Shown here: piece after piece, positions 34,491 to 42,817 of the stretch
Layout: the number at the start of each line of letters is the position of its first letter
Numbering within the stretch: position 1 is the stretch's first letter
NCBI RefSeq assembly: GCF_003751225.1
Contig: NZ_RJKE01000001.1
Coordinates: 5,828,001 to 5,892,000 of the forward strand
Direction of reading: 5' to 3'
Source: Actinocorallia herbida
GTDB taxonomy: Bacteria; Actinomycetota; Actinomycetes; Streptosporangiales; Streptosporangiaceae
DNA: 64,000 nucleotides
The notes under the pieces: generated by a model
Databases searched by the model: none
Told to the model about the DNA's origin: nothing
What the model saw: only the letters and a program-made list of their open reading frames with translations
Made by a program: the position numbers and the translations under genes

Positions 34491-37247
34491 CTATGCGGTG
34501 AGCTCGTCCTCCCAGCTCAAGGCGTCGCGCAGCGCGGCCCGCTTGGTGACGCCCAGCTTGGGGAAGATGCGGTACAGGTGTGAGCCGACCGTCCGCGGCG
34601 ACAGGTGCAGCCGCGTACCGATCTCCTTGTTCGTCATTCCGCTGGCGGCCAGGCCGGCGATCCTCCGTTCCTGCCACGTCAACGAGGCCAGGTTCAGCGT
34701 GGAGGCGCGCGGGGCTGCCGCGGTGATCCTCAGTTCGGTCCGGGCCCGCTCCGCCCACCCGCCGGCGCCGAGCCGTTCGAAGGACTCCGCCGCACGGACC
34801 AGGAGCCGCCGCGCCGCCGCGCGGTCCCGCACGTGGCGGAGCCGGATCCCGTGCGCGAGCCGGATCCGGGCCAGTTCGAACGGGAATCGCGCCGCGGCCG
34901 GGTGGGATTCGGCGCACTCGTACATTTCGGTGGCCTCCTTCTCATCGTCGGCGGTCATCATCAGCGCCCCGTAGGTGATCAGGGCCAAGCGTGGCGAGAG
35001 GTCGGTGAGGCCGGCGTCGCGGGCGGCGAGCGCGTGCAGGCGGGCCTCCTGCGCCCGCCCGGTGTGGAGGGCCGCCTCGACGAGGTCGAGCAGGGTGCGT
35101 GCGGCCTGACCGGACCACGGCTGAAAGGTTCCCGGACGGGTGATTTCGACCGCGTGGAGATAAGCGGTCTCGTAGTCACCGGCACTCAACGCGGCCGCCG
35201 CACCTGCGGCATCGACGATCTGGGTCAGGAACCCGACCCCGCGCGGCCGGGCCCAGGAGTCGACCACGGCTTGCAGCTCCCGCGCCCGTCCCGCCTGCCC
35301 GCGCAAGGCCGCGAGCTGCGCCAGATGAGCGCGGGTCTGGTGGGCCAGCAGCTCCTGACCATGCTCGGTCTCCAGCGAGAGGGCGCGCTGCGCCGTGCCC
35401 TCGGCGGCGTCCCACTCGCCGGCCGCCAGCTGCTCCAGCATGATCAGGTTCAGCATGACCATGCCGCTGAGCACCGCACCGGTCTCCAGCTCGCGCGTCA
35501 CGACGCGCTGGAGATGGGGCCGGAACTGGTTCAGGATGTCAAGGTGGTACGCCGAGACGGCCAGGCGCGTGACATCCCAGGGCTCCTGGTCCTGGAGGTT
35601 CGCCGCGGCCCGCTCCAGCGGCTCGGACCATCCGCTCCCGTGCCGGACCACGTCGCTCCAGGTGCTGCCGTAGATCCGCGACCTCTCGGTCACCAGATCG
35701 CCCAGGGAATCCAGGAGATCCCGGGTCGTCTCCCACAGGGTGTGGTCCGCGGCGTACTGGCTGATGGTGATCAGGAGGACCACGAGACGGTCGATGGTCT
35801 CGGCGGAGCGGGCCTGCCCACTGTCGCGCAGGCTCTCGATCGCCGCCGTGACCTGCCGGTGGGTGCAGTGCGCGGCACCGTCCTGGAACAGCGCCAAGTT
35901 GGCGGTGGCCACGACCGAGGCCGGGGACGGGCCCGGCCCTGCGGCAAGGTCGGACAGCACGAGCCGGTGCGCTTGGCCGAGACGGGCGGTGTGCCCGGCG
36001 ACGAAGGCCGCCCTGCTGAGCCTTCGGGATCGGTCGGTGGGGCTCTCGCTCAGTTCGGCGGCGCGGGTCAGCAGACCCACGGCCGCGATGGCGCCACCGC
36101 GCCGCGTCGCGCCACCGGCCGCCGCCTCAAGTATCTCGGCCACCTCACCGTCGGGATCGACCGCGGCCATCCCCAGGTGCACGGCGTGACGCTCGGGGTT
36201 GTCCCGATGCACCTGCGCCAGGGCCGCGTGCGCCGCGCGGCGCTGGTCAGGAGTGGCCATCTGCACGACGCTCGATCGCACGAGCGGATGCCGGAAGGTG
36301 ACATCGCCGGTGACCGGCTCGATGTCCAGCAGGCCGCAGGCCACCGCCTCGTCGACCTCGCGCATGCGGTAGCACGGCTCCCGGCTCCGGTCGCCCAAGC
36401 CCGCCCCGACCCCGTCGAGGGCTCCCATGAGCAGTTCCGCACCGACCGCGTCGGTGAGGGCCGCGATGCGAGTGCCGTACAGCCGCCGGAGCCGCCTCGG
36501 TAGCGGCACGCCGGGCCGTCCGAAGGCGTCCTCCGGAATCCTGCCGTCGGAGCCCGCGACGTGGGCGGGCAACTCCAGCAGTGCCAGGGGGTTCCCCCGG
36601 GCCTGGTCCAGCACCACCTGGCGGACACGCCTGCGCAAAGCCGGATGGCGCTGGTCCAAAAGGAGCGCCGCGTCCTCGTCCGTGAGCGCGCCGACCGGCA
36701 CTTCCGGCAGTGCCGCGGCGTCGAAGCGCGAGGGGACGTCGGCCCGGACGGCCACCAGCAGCTTCACCGGGGCTGCGGAGATGCGTCGGCCCGCGAACCC
36801 GAGGACGTCGGCGCTGGAGCCGTCCAGCCAATGGCCCTCGTCCAGGACCAGCAGCACCGGCCGCTTCGCGGCGACACGCGAGAGCAGGTCGAGCAGCGCG
36901 ATGCCGAGCATCATGACCGAGGGAAGCTCGGCAGTCGTCCGGTCGAAGACCGCGTCGAACACCGCGTCGAAGACCGCGCGGCGGCCGTCTTCCAGCCGGG
37001 CGATGTCGGGGAGCAGCGCGCTGAGGAGCTGGTGGAGCCCGGCGTAGGGCAGGTCGGATTCTGCCTCGACACCGGTCGCCCGGATCACGAGGTGGCCTTC
37101 CTGCGCCGCGATCTCGGCCGCGTGGTCGAGCAGGGCGGTCTTGCCGACCCCCGACTCTCCGATGACGACGAGCGATCGCCCGCCCGCGGCCCGCACATGG
37201 CCGGACAGTTGTTCCTTCTCGCTCTCCCGGCCGATCAGCGTCATCAT
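34491..37247 (-). CDS. LAL family LuxR-type transcriptional regulator
   Basis: 918 residues. LIGRESEKEQL, Walker A GESGVGKT near 30-37, Walker B LLVLDEGHWLDG (Glu in place of the second Asp), helical middle, and HTH ending SPRTVGSHLYRIFPKLGVTKR. Residues 91-102 read AVFDAVFDAVFD, encoded by three 12-base repeats at 36942-36977 and absent from paralogs. Start ATG 37247 or 37244; no clear SD. It is the only LAL gene of the set not adjacent to another and is flanked by hydrolase genes transcribed in the same direction. Confidence 0.91.
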   Translation of the reverse strand: MMTLIGRESEKEQLSGHVRAAGGRSLVVIGESGVGKTALLDHAAEIAAQEGHLVIRATGVEAESDLPYAGLHQLLSALLPDIARLEDGRRAVFDAVFDAVFDRTTAELPSVMMLGIALLDLLSRVAAKRPVLLVLDEGHWLDGSSADVLGFAGRRISAAPVKLLVAVRADVPSRFDAAALPEVPVGALTDEDAALLLDQRHPALRRRVRQVVLDQARGNPLALLELPAHVAGSDGRIPEDAFGRPGVPLPRRLRRLYGTRIAALTDAVGAELLMGALDGVGAGLGDRSREPCYRMREVDEAVACGLLDIEPVTGDVTFRHPLVRSSVVQMATPDQRRAAHAALAQVHRDNPERHAVHLGMAAVDPDGEVAEILEAAAGGATRRGGAIAAVGLLTRAAELSESPTDRSRRLSRAAFVAGHTARLGQAHRLVLSDLAAGPGPSPASVVATANLALFQDGAAHCTHRQVTAAIESLRDSGQARSAETIDRLVVLLITISQYAADHTLWETTRDLLDSLGDLVTERSRIYGSTWSDVVRHGSGWSEPLERAAANLQDQEPWDVTRLAVSAYHLDILNQFRPHLQRVVTRELETGAVLSGMVMLNLIMLEQLAAGEWDAAEGTAQRALSLETEHGQELLAHQTRAHLAQLAALRGQAGRARELQAVVDSWARPRGVGFLTQIVDAAGAAAALSAGDYETAYLHAVEITRPGTFQPWSGQAARTLLDLVEAALHTGRAQEARLHALAARDAGLTDLSPRLALITYGALMMTADDEKEATEMYECAESHPAAARFPFELARIRLAHGIRLRHVRDRAAARRLLVRAAESFERLGAGGWAERARTELRITAAAPRASTLNLASLTWQERRIAGLAASGMTNKEIGTRLHLSPRTVGSHLYRIFPKLGVTKRAALRDALSWEDELTA

Positions 37248-37550
37248 GACTGACTCAACGCCCCCATTCCTTTCCCCGCCCGACGATCGACCTCGGGCCC
37301 TTCAACCGATATCGATCACCTTCGCCGATCAGGGACCCGAGCGGACCAGGAGGACTCCCTGGCCGATCCCTGGGGTGCACCCGTCGCTGGGGCCCGGGTA
37401 CGGGGGCGCCGGGGACGGGCCAGGGAAAACGTTCGAGCCCGCATCCCCCCGGGATGCGGGCTCGAACCCTGCGCGCCGCGGTTCAGCCCCGCTGAACCAC
37501 CCCCCGGCGCGTGTTCCAGGGCGGCAGGCCGAACTGGGCCGCCGTGTGCA
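37248..37550. other. 303-base intergenic region
   Basis: No convincing gene. It holds the strong hairpin at 37431-37467 and GC-rich sequence with several CCCTGG/CCAGGG and CCCGGGTAC stretches that resemble those upstream of the LAL gene at 12806-15541. Confidence 0.7.
37431..37467 (-). terminator. hairpin downstream of tannase-family gene
   Basis: A perfect 17-base stem (left arm GTTCGAGCCCGCATCCC) closes a CCC loop 84 bases beyond the stop of the tannase-family gene. It also shields the LAL promoter. Confidence 0.82.
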
Positions 37551-39158
37551 TCAGTGCCGCGCGGCCGGAATGCAGCGGAAGCCGTCGGCGGCGTCGCGGC
37601 CGGTGTGGCGCGAAACCTTCGGGTAGCGGCACAGGTCGCGTTCGACGGTCTCGCCACCGGCATTGGTGAGGGTGGCGGGGAGCGTGTCCGGAGCCTTGCC
37701 GTCCTCGACCCACGCGGTCAGCGCCGCGAGGTCGTCGGTCTTGCCGGACAGGGCGCAGTGCGCGGTGCCCGGGGCCAGGAACAGCCGGTAGAAGTCGTCG
37801 ACCCGCTTCGATCCGCCCATCGCCCGCTCGACCCGCTCGCGGTAGTCGACCGTGCCGGCCGTGGGGATCAGCTGGTCGGCTCCGCCGTGCCAGGTGAGGA
37901 GCTTGCCGCCGGAGTCACGGAAGGCGGACAGGTCCGGGTCGGCGGTGCCGATGACGTCGTCGTACTCGGCACGGGCCTGACGGAAGATCTTTTCGAACTG
38001 GGCGTAGGTGAGCTTGGAGGTGTCGAACGAGGGCTGCTTCTTCACGAACGTGGAGACCCACGCCGAGGGAACGAGGAACGGCACGCCGTGGACCGTGCCG
38101 TCGGTCCCGGTGGAGGCGGCCAGGTAGTCGAAGGAGGCGCCGATCGGCAGCCCGTACCAGAGCCGCTTGCCCGAGGTGCTGCGCGGGCCGTCCCAGATCT
38201 TGCGGACGACTGCCGCGTCGGCCGCGGTGATGGTGGTCTGCGCACCGTCGCAGACCACCTTGGTGCCGATGAGCTTGCGCGGATCATAGTCGCAGCGCCC
38301 GGGGTCGCCGATCAGGCCGTCCTTGATCCCGTCGAGCCCGTCGCAGGCCTTGACCGCGGCCTGGTTGAAGGCGTTGAACTCGCAGGAGCTCGGGTAGGTC
38401 CGCTTCTCGTTCATCACCACCTGCGGCCACAGGGAGGCGACCTCGAACTGGTTCCAGTTGACGGCGGGCGCGTTCGCCAGGATGCCGTCGAAGTCGTCCG
38501 GATGGCGCTGGGCCTCCATGTAGCCCTGACGGCCGCCGGTCGAGCAGCCGTTCCAGTAGGAGTAGGAGGCGGCCTTACTGTAGACGTCGGCGATGACCTC
38601 CTTGCCGACGAGAGCCATCTCGTGCTGGGAGCGGTCGGCGAAGTTCTCCAGCAGCGCGGTGTCGACCTGACCGGAGTCGTTCAGCGCCCAACTCGTGTCG
38701 AGTGCTCCGCCGACACCGGCGTCGGTGGTGGCCGCGGCGTACCCCTGCTGGATCGCGGCGGCGAGCCCGCCGCCACTGTCGCCGGCGGCATAGGCGGAAC
38801 CACCGAGGGCCTGGAAGCGCCCGTTCCAGCCGCTCCGCGGCAGCCAGACCCGCACGGTGGCGTGGTCGTCGGCGCCCGGGTGGGTCAGGGTGACCGTCAC
38901 CTCGCACCGGGCTGGGACGTCGGGCACCGGGTAGCCGCCCAGCGGCGGTTCTCCGGGCACCTGGAAGGTGCCCGCCGGCAGGAGGTCCGCGGTCACCGAT
39001 TCCACCTCGGTGCCGGCGGGGGCGGTCACGTGGCCCGCGGAGCAGGTGAACCGGGTTTTGGCGGAGTCCGCCGGAGCCGTCGCGGCGCTCACCGGTGCGT
39101 AGACGGCGGCCGCGAGTCCCACTCCGGACACCGCGATCGCCAGAAGCCGTCTTTTCAA
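37551..39158 (-). CDS. secreted tannase/feruloyl esterase family protein
   Basis: 535 residues with a Sec signal peptide (MKRRLLAIAVSGVGLAAAVY, then ASAA-like APVSAATA). The tannase-family elbow GCSTGGRQG places the nucleophile at Ser206; acid in WHGGADQLIP and His in PGTAHC. The adjacent Cys205 and the Cys after the His (AHC) would form the disulphide that joins Ser and His in feruloyl esterases. Members hydrolyse esters of aromatic acids outside the cell. The start is TTG 39158 with GAGGAG five bases upstream. Divergent from the esterase at 39331 across a long inverted repeat. Confidence 0.92.
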   Translation of the reverse strand: MKRRLLAIAVSGVGLAAAVYAPVSAATAPADSAKTRFTCSAGHVTAPAGTEVESVTADLLPAGTFQVPGEPPLGGYPVPDVPARCEVTVTLTHPGADDHATVRVWLPRSGWNGRFQALGGSAYAAGDSGGGLAAAIQQGYAAATTDAGVGGALDTSWALNDSGQVDTALLENFADRSQHEMALVGKEVIADVYSKAASYSYWNGCSTGGRQGYMEAQRHPDDFDGILANAPAVNWNQFEVASLWPQVVMNEKRTYPSSCEFNAFNQAAVKACDGLDGIKDGLIGDPGRCDYDPRKLIGTKVVCDGAQTTITAADAAVVRKIWDGPRSTSGKRLWYGLPIGASFDYLAASTGTDGTVHGVPFLVPSAWVSTFVKKQPSFDTSKLTYAQFEKIFRQARAEYDDVIGTADPDLSAFRDSGGKLLTWHGGADQLIPTAGTVDYRERVERAMGGSKRVDDFYRLFLAPGTAHCALSGKTDDLAALTAWVEDGKAPDTLPATLTNAGGETVERDLCRYPKVSRHTGRDAADGFRCIPAARH

Positions 39159-39217
39159 GATCTCTCCTCAGGAGAAGCGAGCTGACGCCATCACTCTGGC
39201 CAGTGCGCCGGCCTCCG

Positions 39218-39256
39218 CACATCGGTCATCTGACGCTGCGTCGGATGACCGATGTG
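39218..39256. promoter_or_regulatory. 39-base near-perfect inverted repeat in divergent promoter
   Basis: Left arm CACATCGGTCATCTGACGC and right arm GCGTCGGATGACCGATGTG match in 18 of 19 positions with a single T between. Each arm holds one decamer (GTCATCTGAC at 39224-39233; GTCGGATGAC at 39240-39249). It lies 60 bases from the tannase start and 75 from the esterase start, a fitting place for a dimeric activator or repressor of both. A cruciform or terminator is less likely because it sits between divergent starts. Confidence 0.7.
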
Positions 39257-39330
39257 AAGCGAAGACACGCGGTCGAAAGTGGTGACCGCAAGGTTCACAC
39301 CGCTGGAAAACCACTGGAGGGTGATCTCCC

Positions 39331-40176
39331 ATGTCGACCACCAAGAGCCGGAGCGGACGGCGCCTGATCGCCGGTACCCTCACGACGGTCGCCGTCGCGG
39401 CCGTCGGTCTCCTCCCCCTCGCGAGCATGGCGAGCGCCGCGCCCCACGGGGCGACGGACCGAGGCCCGAAGCCGACCATAGTCCTCGAGCACGGCGCGTT
39501 CGCCGACGGGTCGAGCTGGGACGGCGTCATCACCGACCTGCGCCGCGACGGCTACCCGGTGGTCGCGGCCGCCAACCCGCTTCGCGGCCCGGCCTCCGAC
39601 GCTGCCGCGTTGCGGAGCCTGATCACGCACATCGACGGCCCGGTCGTCCTGGTCGGCCACTCCTACGGCGGGTCAGTGATCAGCGCGGCCGGCGCGGGCA
39701 ATCGGCAGGTCAAGGCGCTTGTCTACGTGGCCGCGTTCCTGCCGGCCCCGGGTGAGACCGCGCTTCAGTTGACGAACCGGTACCCCGGCTCCACGCTGCC
39801 CGACGCGCTGGACCCGGTCCCCGTCACGAACGCGGACGGCACCGCAGGCACCGAGCTGTACATCCAGCAGGACAGGTTCCGCCACCAGTTCGCCGCGGAC
39901 GTCCCCGCGCGGCAGGCCGCGCTGATGGCCGCGGCGCAGCGGCCGATCGCCCAGGCGGCGCTGGAGGAGAAGGCCACGGTCGCGGCGTGGCGGGAGAAGC
40001 CGAGCTGGGCCGTTCTCACCACGGAGGACCTGAACATTCCGGTGGCGGTCCAGCGCTTCATGGCCCAGCGCGCCCACGCCCGCACCACCGAGGTGGCCGC
40101 GTCGCACTCCGTCGCGGTCTCCCACCCCGGCCTGGTCGCGGACGTCATCCAAGAAGCCGCACTCGCCACCCGCTGA
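39331..40176 (+). CDS. secreted alpha/beta hydrolase
   Basis: 281 residues. A Sec signal peptide (basic start, hydrophobic core ending ASMASAAPHG) leads to a compact hydrolase with HGAFADGSSW as oxyanion segment, nucleophile elbow GHSYGG and His in AASHSVAVSHP. It resembles short esterases that lack a large cap. ATG 39331 is preceded by GGAGGG at about ten bases. A glyoxalase-fold gene follows after 26 bases, so the two probably form an operon, divergent from the tannase-family esterase; joint regulation through the inverted repeat is likely. Confidence 0.89.
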   Translation: MSTTKSRSGRRLIAGTLTTVAVAAVGLLPLASMASAAPHGATDRGPKPTIVLEHGAFADGSSWDGVITDLRRDGYPVVAAANPLRGPASDAAALRSLITHIDGPVVLVGHSYGGSVISAAGAGNRQVKALVYVAAFLPAPGETALQLTNRYPGSTLPDALDPVPVTNADGTAGTELYIQQDRFRHQFAADVPARQAALMAAAQRPIAQAALEEKATVAAWREKPSWAVLTTEDLNIPVAVQRFMAQRAHARTTEVAASHSVAVSHPGLVADVIQEAALATR

Positions 40177-40202
40177 CCCCCTTCGGAAAGGAGAACCCAG
40201 CC

Positions 40203-40649
40203 ATGGACATGAAGCTGGAAGTCATCGTCGTGCCGGTGTCGGACGTGGACCGCGCGAAGCTCTTCTACCTCGACCGGATGGGATTCCGTCTCGACGCGGA
40301 CTTCCGGGTCCGGGCCGGATACCGGGTCGTCCAGGTGACGCCGCCCGGCTCGGAATGCTCGATCATCTTCGGCGACGGACTGACCCCCACGGCACCGGGA
40401 ACCTACCTGGGGCTGCACCTGATCGTCACCGACATCGAAGCCGCCCGCCGGGAACTGACCGACCGCGGGGTCGAGGTCAGCGGCCCGTTCCGGGACATCA
40501 CCGGGGCGTTCCACCACCCCGGCACCGCGGAGCGGGTGCCCGGCCTCCACCCTGACCGCGCCAGCTACGGCTCATTCGCGTCGTTCCAGGACCCCGACGG
40601 GAACCAGTGGTTCCTCCAGGAGGTCACGCAGCGCGCGCCCGGCCGCTGA
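40203..40649 (+). CDS. VOC/glyoxalase-fold protein
   Basis: 148 residues with the paired beta-alpha-beta-beta-beta modules of the vicinal oxygen chelate fold: VIVVPVSDVDRAKLFYLDRMGFRL in the first half and LIVTDIEAARRELTDRGVEV with FQDPDGNQWFLQEV in the second. Metal ligands are not obvious at all four positions (His is replaced by Val in the first strand), so it may be a binding protein or a metal-independent member. ATG 40203 follows AAGGAG. It trails the secreted esterase and ends at a hairpin. Confidence 0.88.
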   Translation: MDMKLEVIVVPVSDVDRAKLFYLDRMGFRLDADFRVRAGYRVVQVTPPGSECSIIFGDGLTPTAPGTYLGLHLIVTDIEAARRELTDRGVEVSGPFRDITGAFHHPGTAERVPGLHPDRASYGSFASFQDPDGNQWFLQEVTQRAPGR

Positions 40650-40663
40650 CACCATCACGAAAC

Positions 40664-40691
40664 GCCGAGAGGGCGGCCCCGCCCTCTCGGC
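40664..40691 (+). terminator. hairpin after esterase/VOC operon
   Basis: GCCGAGAGGGC and GCCCTCTCGGC pair over 11 bases around GGCCCC, 14 bases after the VOC stop, followed by CGTCTTCC. Confidence 0.83.
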
Positions 40692-40928
40692 CGTCTTCCG
40701 GAGAAACGCCTGGCCGGACGGCGGGTCGCCGGCGCCCTGCGATACGACCGGGACTGCCGGGGAGAAGCCCGAGTCCTCATTCATCCCCGGCGCCGCGTCA
40801 TCGTCGGAGCCACCATCGCGACCGCACGAGCTGATCGGACGGCCCTGCCGAGAGGTGCAGAGTAAGCCGGCCCACGGGAGATCCTCACCGGACCCTGGGC
40901 ACTACCCGCAGGCAGGTGCGCTAGGCCG

Positions 40929-41243
40929 TCACGTGCCGCCGTACCGGAGGAGGAAGTCGCGGTCGGGGTCGCGGCCGCCCTGGGGGTCGGGCGGAGCAGC
41001 GGCTGGGTGGCCGGCGATCGTGTCTTCCAGCGCGATCGGCGGGGGCAGGTGGGTGAACCGATCGGGCGGAGCAGCGGGGGGCACGGCCTCCCCACCCGTC
41101 TGCTCACCGGCCATGTGATGCGCGTACCAGGCGGGCCAGCCCGGGTCGTCATGGCCGTGCTCCGCCTTGTGGCGGGCATGTGCTTCGGCGGCCTGTCGAA
41201 GTGCCCTGACCAGGGCGTGGACCGAGTCGAAGGTCACTTTCAC
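40929..41243 (-). CDS. small conserved-type hypothetical protein
   Basis: 104 residues. The charged N-terminal helix VHALVRALRQAAEAHARHKAEHG is followed by PGWPAWYAHHMAGEQ, a W-x-x-WYA-x-x-M-x-x-EQ pattern I associate with small actinobacterial proteins of unknown role often found near regulators. GTG 41243 has GGGAG five bases upstream and overlaps the stop of the gene before it (GTGA), so the two are co-translated. The longer open frame upstream is Arg/Pro-rich shadow. Function unknown. Confidence 0.65.
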   Translation of the reverse strand: MKVTFDSVHALVRALRQAAEAHARHKAEHGHDDPGWPAWYAHHMAGEQTGGEAVPPAAPPDRFTHLPPPIALEDTIAGHPAAAPPDPQGGRDPDRDFLLRYGGT

Positions 41244-41587
41244 GGGTGCTCCCGGGCCGGTCGGGTGATCGTCAGGGGGCCGGTGCGCAGCCCTTCCGAG
41301 GTGCGGAGAACGTCGGCCCGATGGCGGTGCCGTCGCGGGCCGGAGCATCGCGCGGTGACCCGGAGCGGCCAGGCGCGCTTGCGGACGCGAGGCGGACCCA
41401 GAGGCGCTCCGCACCTCGCGCAGGACGTCTCGGCAGCGATCACCCCGTAGACGACCTCGATCAGCGAGCGCTCGGCGGCGGCCACCGGGCGCTGGTGGAC
41501 CTCCGGCTCGGTGATCGGCCATACCGTCGTGTCGAATGATCCGGTCAGGTACGCCATGTACGCCATCGGCGGCCAGAACCAGTCCAC
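41240..41587 (-). CDS. small hypothetical protein with CxxC motif
   Basis: 115 residues from GTG 41587, chosen because AAAGGAG sits five bases upstream; ATG 41602 has no SD. An aromatic N-terminus (WFWPPMAYMAYLTGSF) precedes a helix (AAAERSLIEVVYGVIAAE) and CARCGAPLG, a possible zinc-binding pair, then a basic tail. Translationally coupled to the next gene by a 4-base overlap. I do not recognise the family. Confidence 0.55.
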   Translation of the reverse strand: MDWFWPPMAYMAYLTGSFDTTVWPITEPEVHQRPVAAAERSLIEVVYGVIAAETSCARCGAPLGPPRVRKRAWPLRVTARCSGPRRHRHRADVLRTSEGLRTGPLTITRPAREHP

Positions 41588-42050
41588 CCCCGCTCCTTTC
41601 ATCGATCCCGGCGGAAAGCGCCCGGCAGCGGCGCCCTGACGGCCGGATCCTGTTCGGTGGTTCGTCCGAGGACTGTCGATCGCGATGGGCGGAGGACCTC
41701 GATACAAGGGATCATGCGGCCAGTCTCATCGCCGGCGACCCGGCCGGTACCCGGGAGAGTCCCTGGTCCGAGCACTGGTCAGTGCTACCGAGCGGTCCAG
41801 GGGGCCGCCCAGCACGGTCGCGGCGGCGAACAGGCAGGCCGGCGATCACCTGAGCGGGCACGCGGCACTCACGCTCGACCTGCGCGCCGAAAAAATCCCG
41901 GTGATCGCGCCTGGAGAGCCGCTGGAGTGGCGGTGTGGCCGCGCCCGGCCCTCGCCGTCCGCGGCCGCACCGCCCAGCCCGCTGCATGCGCCCCAACGCC
42001 GCCCGCGACCTGGTTCTCGGCCGAATCCCGCGACGTGGACGACCGGCCCG

Positions 42051-42408
42051 ATCCTGGCCGAAGCCGCCTACCCCGACGTCCTCGTCGCCCGCGCCGTCAC
42101 CGACGGCCACGACCTCGACCTCGACCTCGACCTCGACCTCGACCTCGTCCTCTACCCCGACAATCACCTCCGACCACACAGGCCGTGCGCTCCTCACCGT
42201 CGACCTCGGCAACCGCACCCACATCCGGGCCGCGTTGAAGGCCGGCACGCTCACCGACTCCACCCGAAACGCGCTTGCTGCGGCGCCGGACTACGAGTGG
42301 ACGAGCTCGCGATCGTCGCGGAGTTCCAGAACGACGACAAGGCGATGGAGCGGCTCGTCCGGGCACTCGTCGCCGGACCCGGTATCTGGATCTGCGGCGG
42401 CTGCGCGT
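42051..42408 (+). pseudogene. frame-broken remnant of unknown gene(s)
   Basis: Protein-like stretches switch frame twice. ILAEAAYPDVLVARAVTDGH plus a (DL)6 run is in one frame, TGRALLTVDLGNRTHIRAAL and TDSTRNALAAAPDYE in a second, and VDELAIVAEFQNDDKAMERL with GPGIWICGGC back in the first. No single start or stop joins them. The first part resembles C-terminal beta domains of some secreted glycan-active enzymes, but this is uncertain. Confidence 0.4.
42111..42146 (+). repeat. six tandem GACCTC hexamers
   Basis: Exactly six copies of GACCTC in a row, coding for alternating Asp-Leu in the best frame. The frame break of the surrounding remnant comes shortly after, so slippage in the repeat may have contributed. 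Confidence 0.9.
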
Positions 42409-42409
42409 C

Positions 42410-42724
42410 ATTGAGGACGCGGCGGGCCGAGCACCCGGAGTCGTCGGCCAGGCAGAACAGGACGTGCTCGGACCGGAACCGGGACTGGCCGCGCCGGGCG
42501 GCCGATCGGCGGGCTTGGGCGGTGGCCTGTTCGGCTTCGCCGTCGCCGACGACCCGGCGTTCCCGGCCTGCGCCGTCGGCGATCACCGCGGGCTCGAACA
42601 GGCGGGCGCTGGCTTCGCGGACCTTCTCGCGGGTGACGCCGAGGCTGTCGAGGATGTTCGCGGTCACCCCGAAGTGCAAGGGTTGGGGAAGCTGTGGACC
42701 GCCATTGGCGGTACCTGCCAGTAG
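42410..42724 (-). pseudogene. Clp N-terminal-domain-like remnant
   Basis: On the minus strand, ILDSLGVTREKVREASARLF and later SEHVLFCLADDSGCSARRVLND resemble the paired repeats of Clp N domains (LGVT..VRE; TEHLLLGL..ARRVL). The sequence then runs straight into the antisense of the plus-strand fragment, and no proper N-terminus is visible, so both ends look truncated. Confidence 0.45.
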
Positions 42725-42817
42725 CTTCAGGCGGGTGCAGGTGACCGGCCGTGCACGCTGCCTGCCCCCGACCGGGTCCCGATCCCGGGCAGGGGCTGGT
42801 CTTGTATGTTCCTTGTT

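Larger units (their letters stand above)
41588..42817. other. gene-poor region with scrambled remnants
   Basis: About 1.2 kb with no intact gene. Bases 41588-42050 show only low-complexity frames. The rest holds a frame-broken plus-strand fragment, a GACCTC repeat and a minus-strand Clp N-domain-like fragment, listed separately. Fragments in opposite directions abut near 42409, suggesting a deletion or rearrangement junction. Confidence 0.55.

Noticed and set aside
37241-37251. GTCATCATGAC palindrome at the LAL start codon
   Set aside because: It arises from the ATGATG start codons of the gene, so its symmetry is probably chance.
37431-37467. GTTCGAGCCC looks like a tRNA T-arm
   Set aside because: The surrounding bases form a simple 17-base hairpin; no acceptor, D or anticodon arm can be drawn around it.
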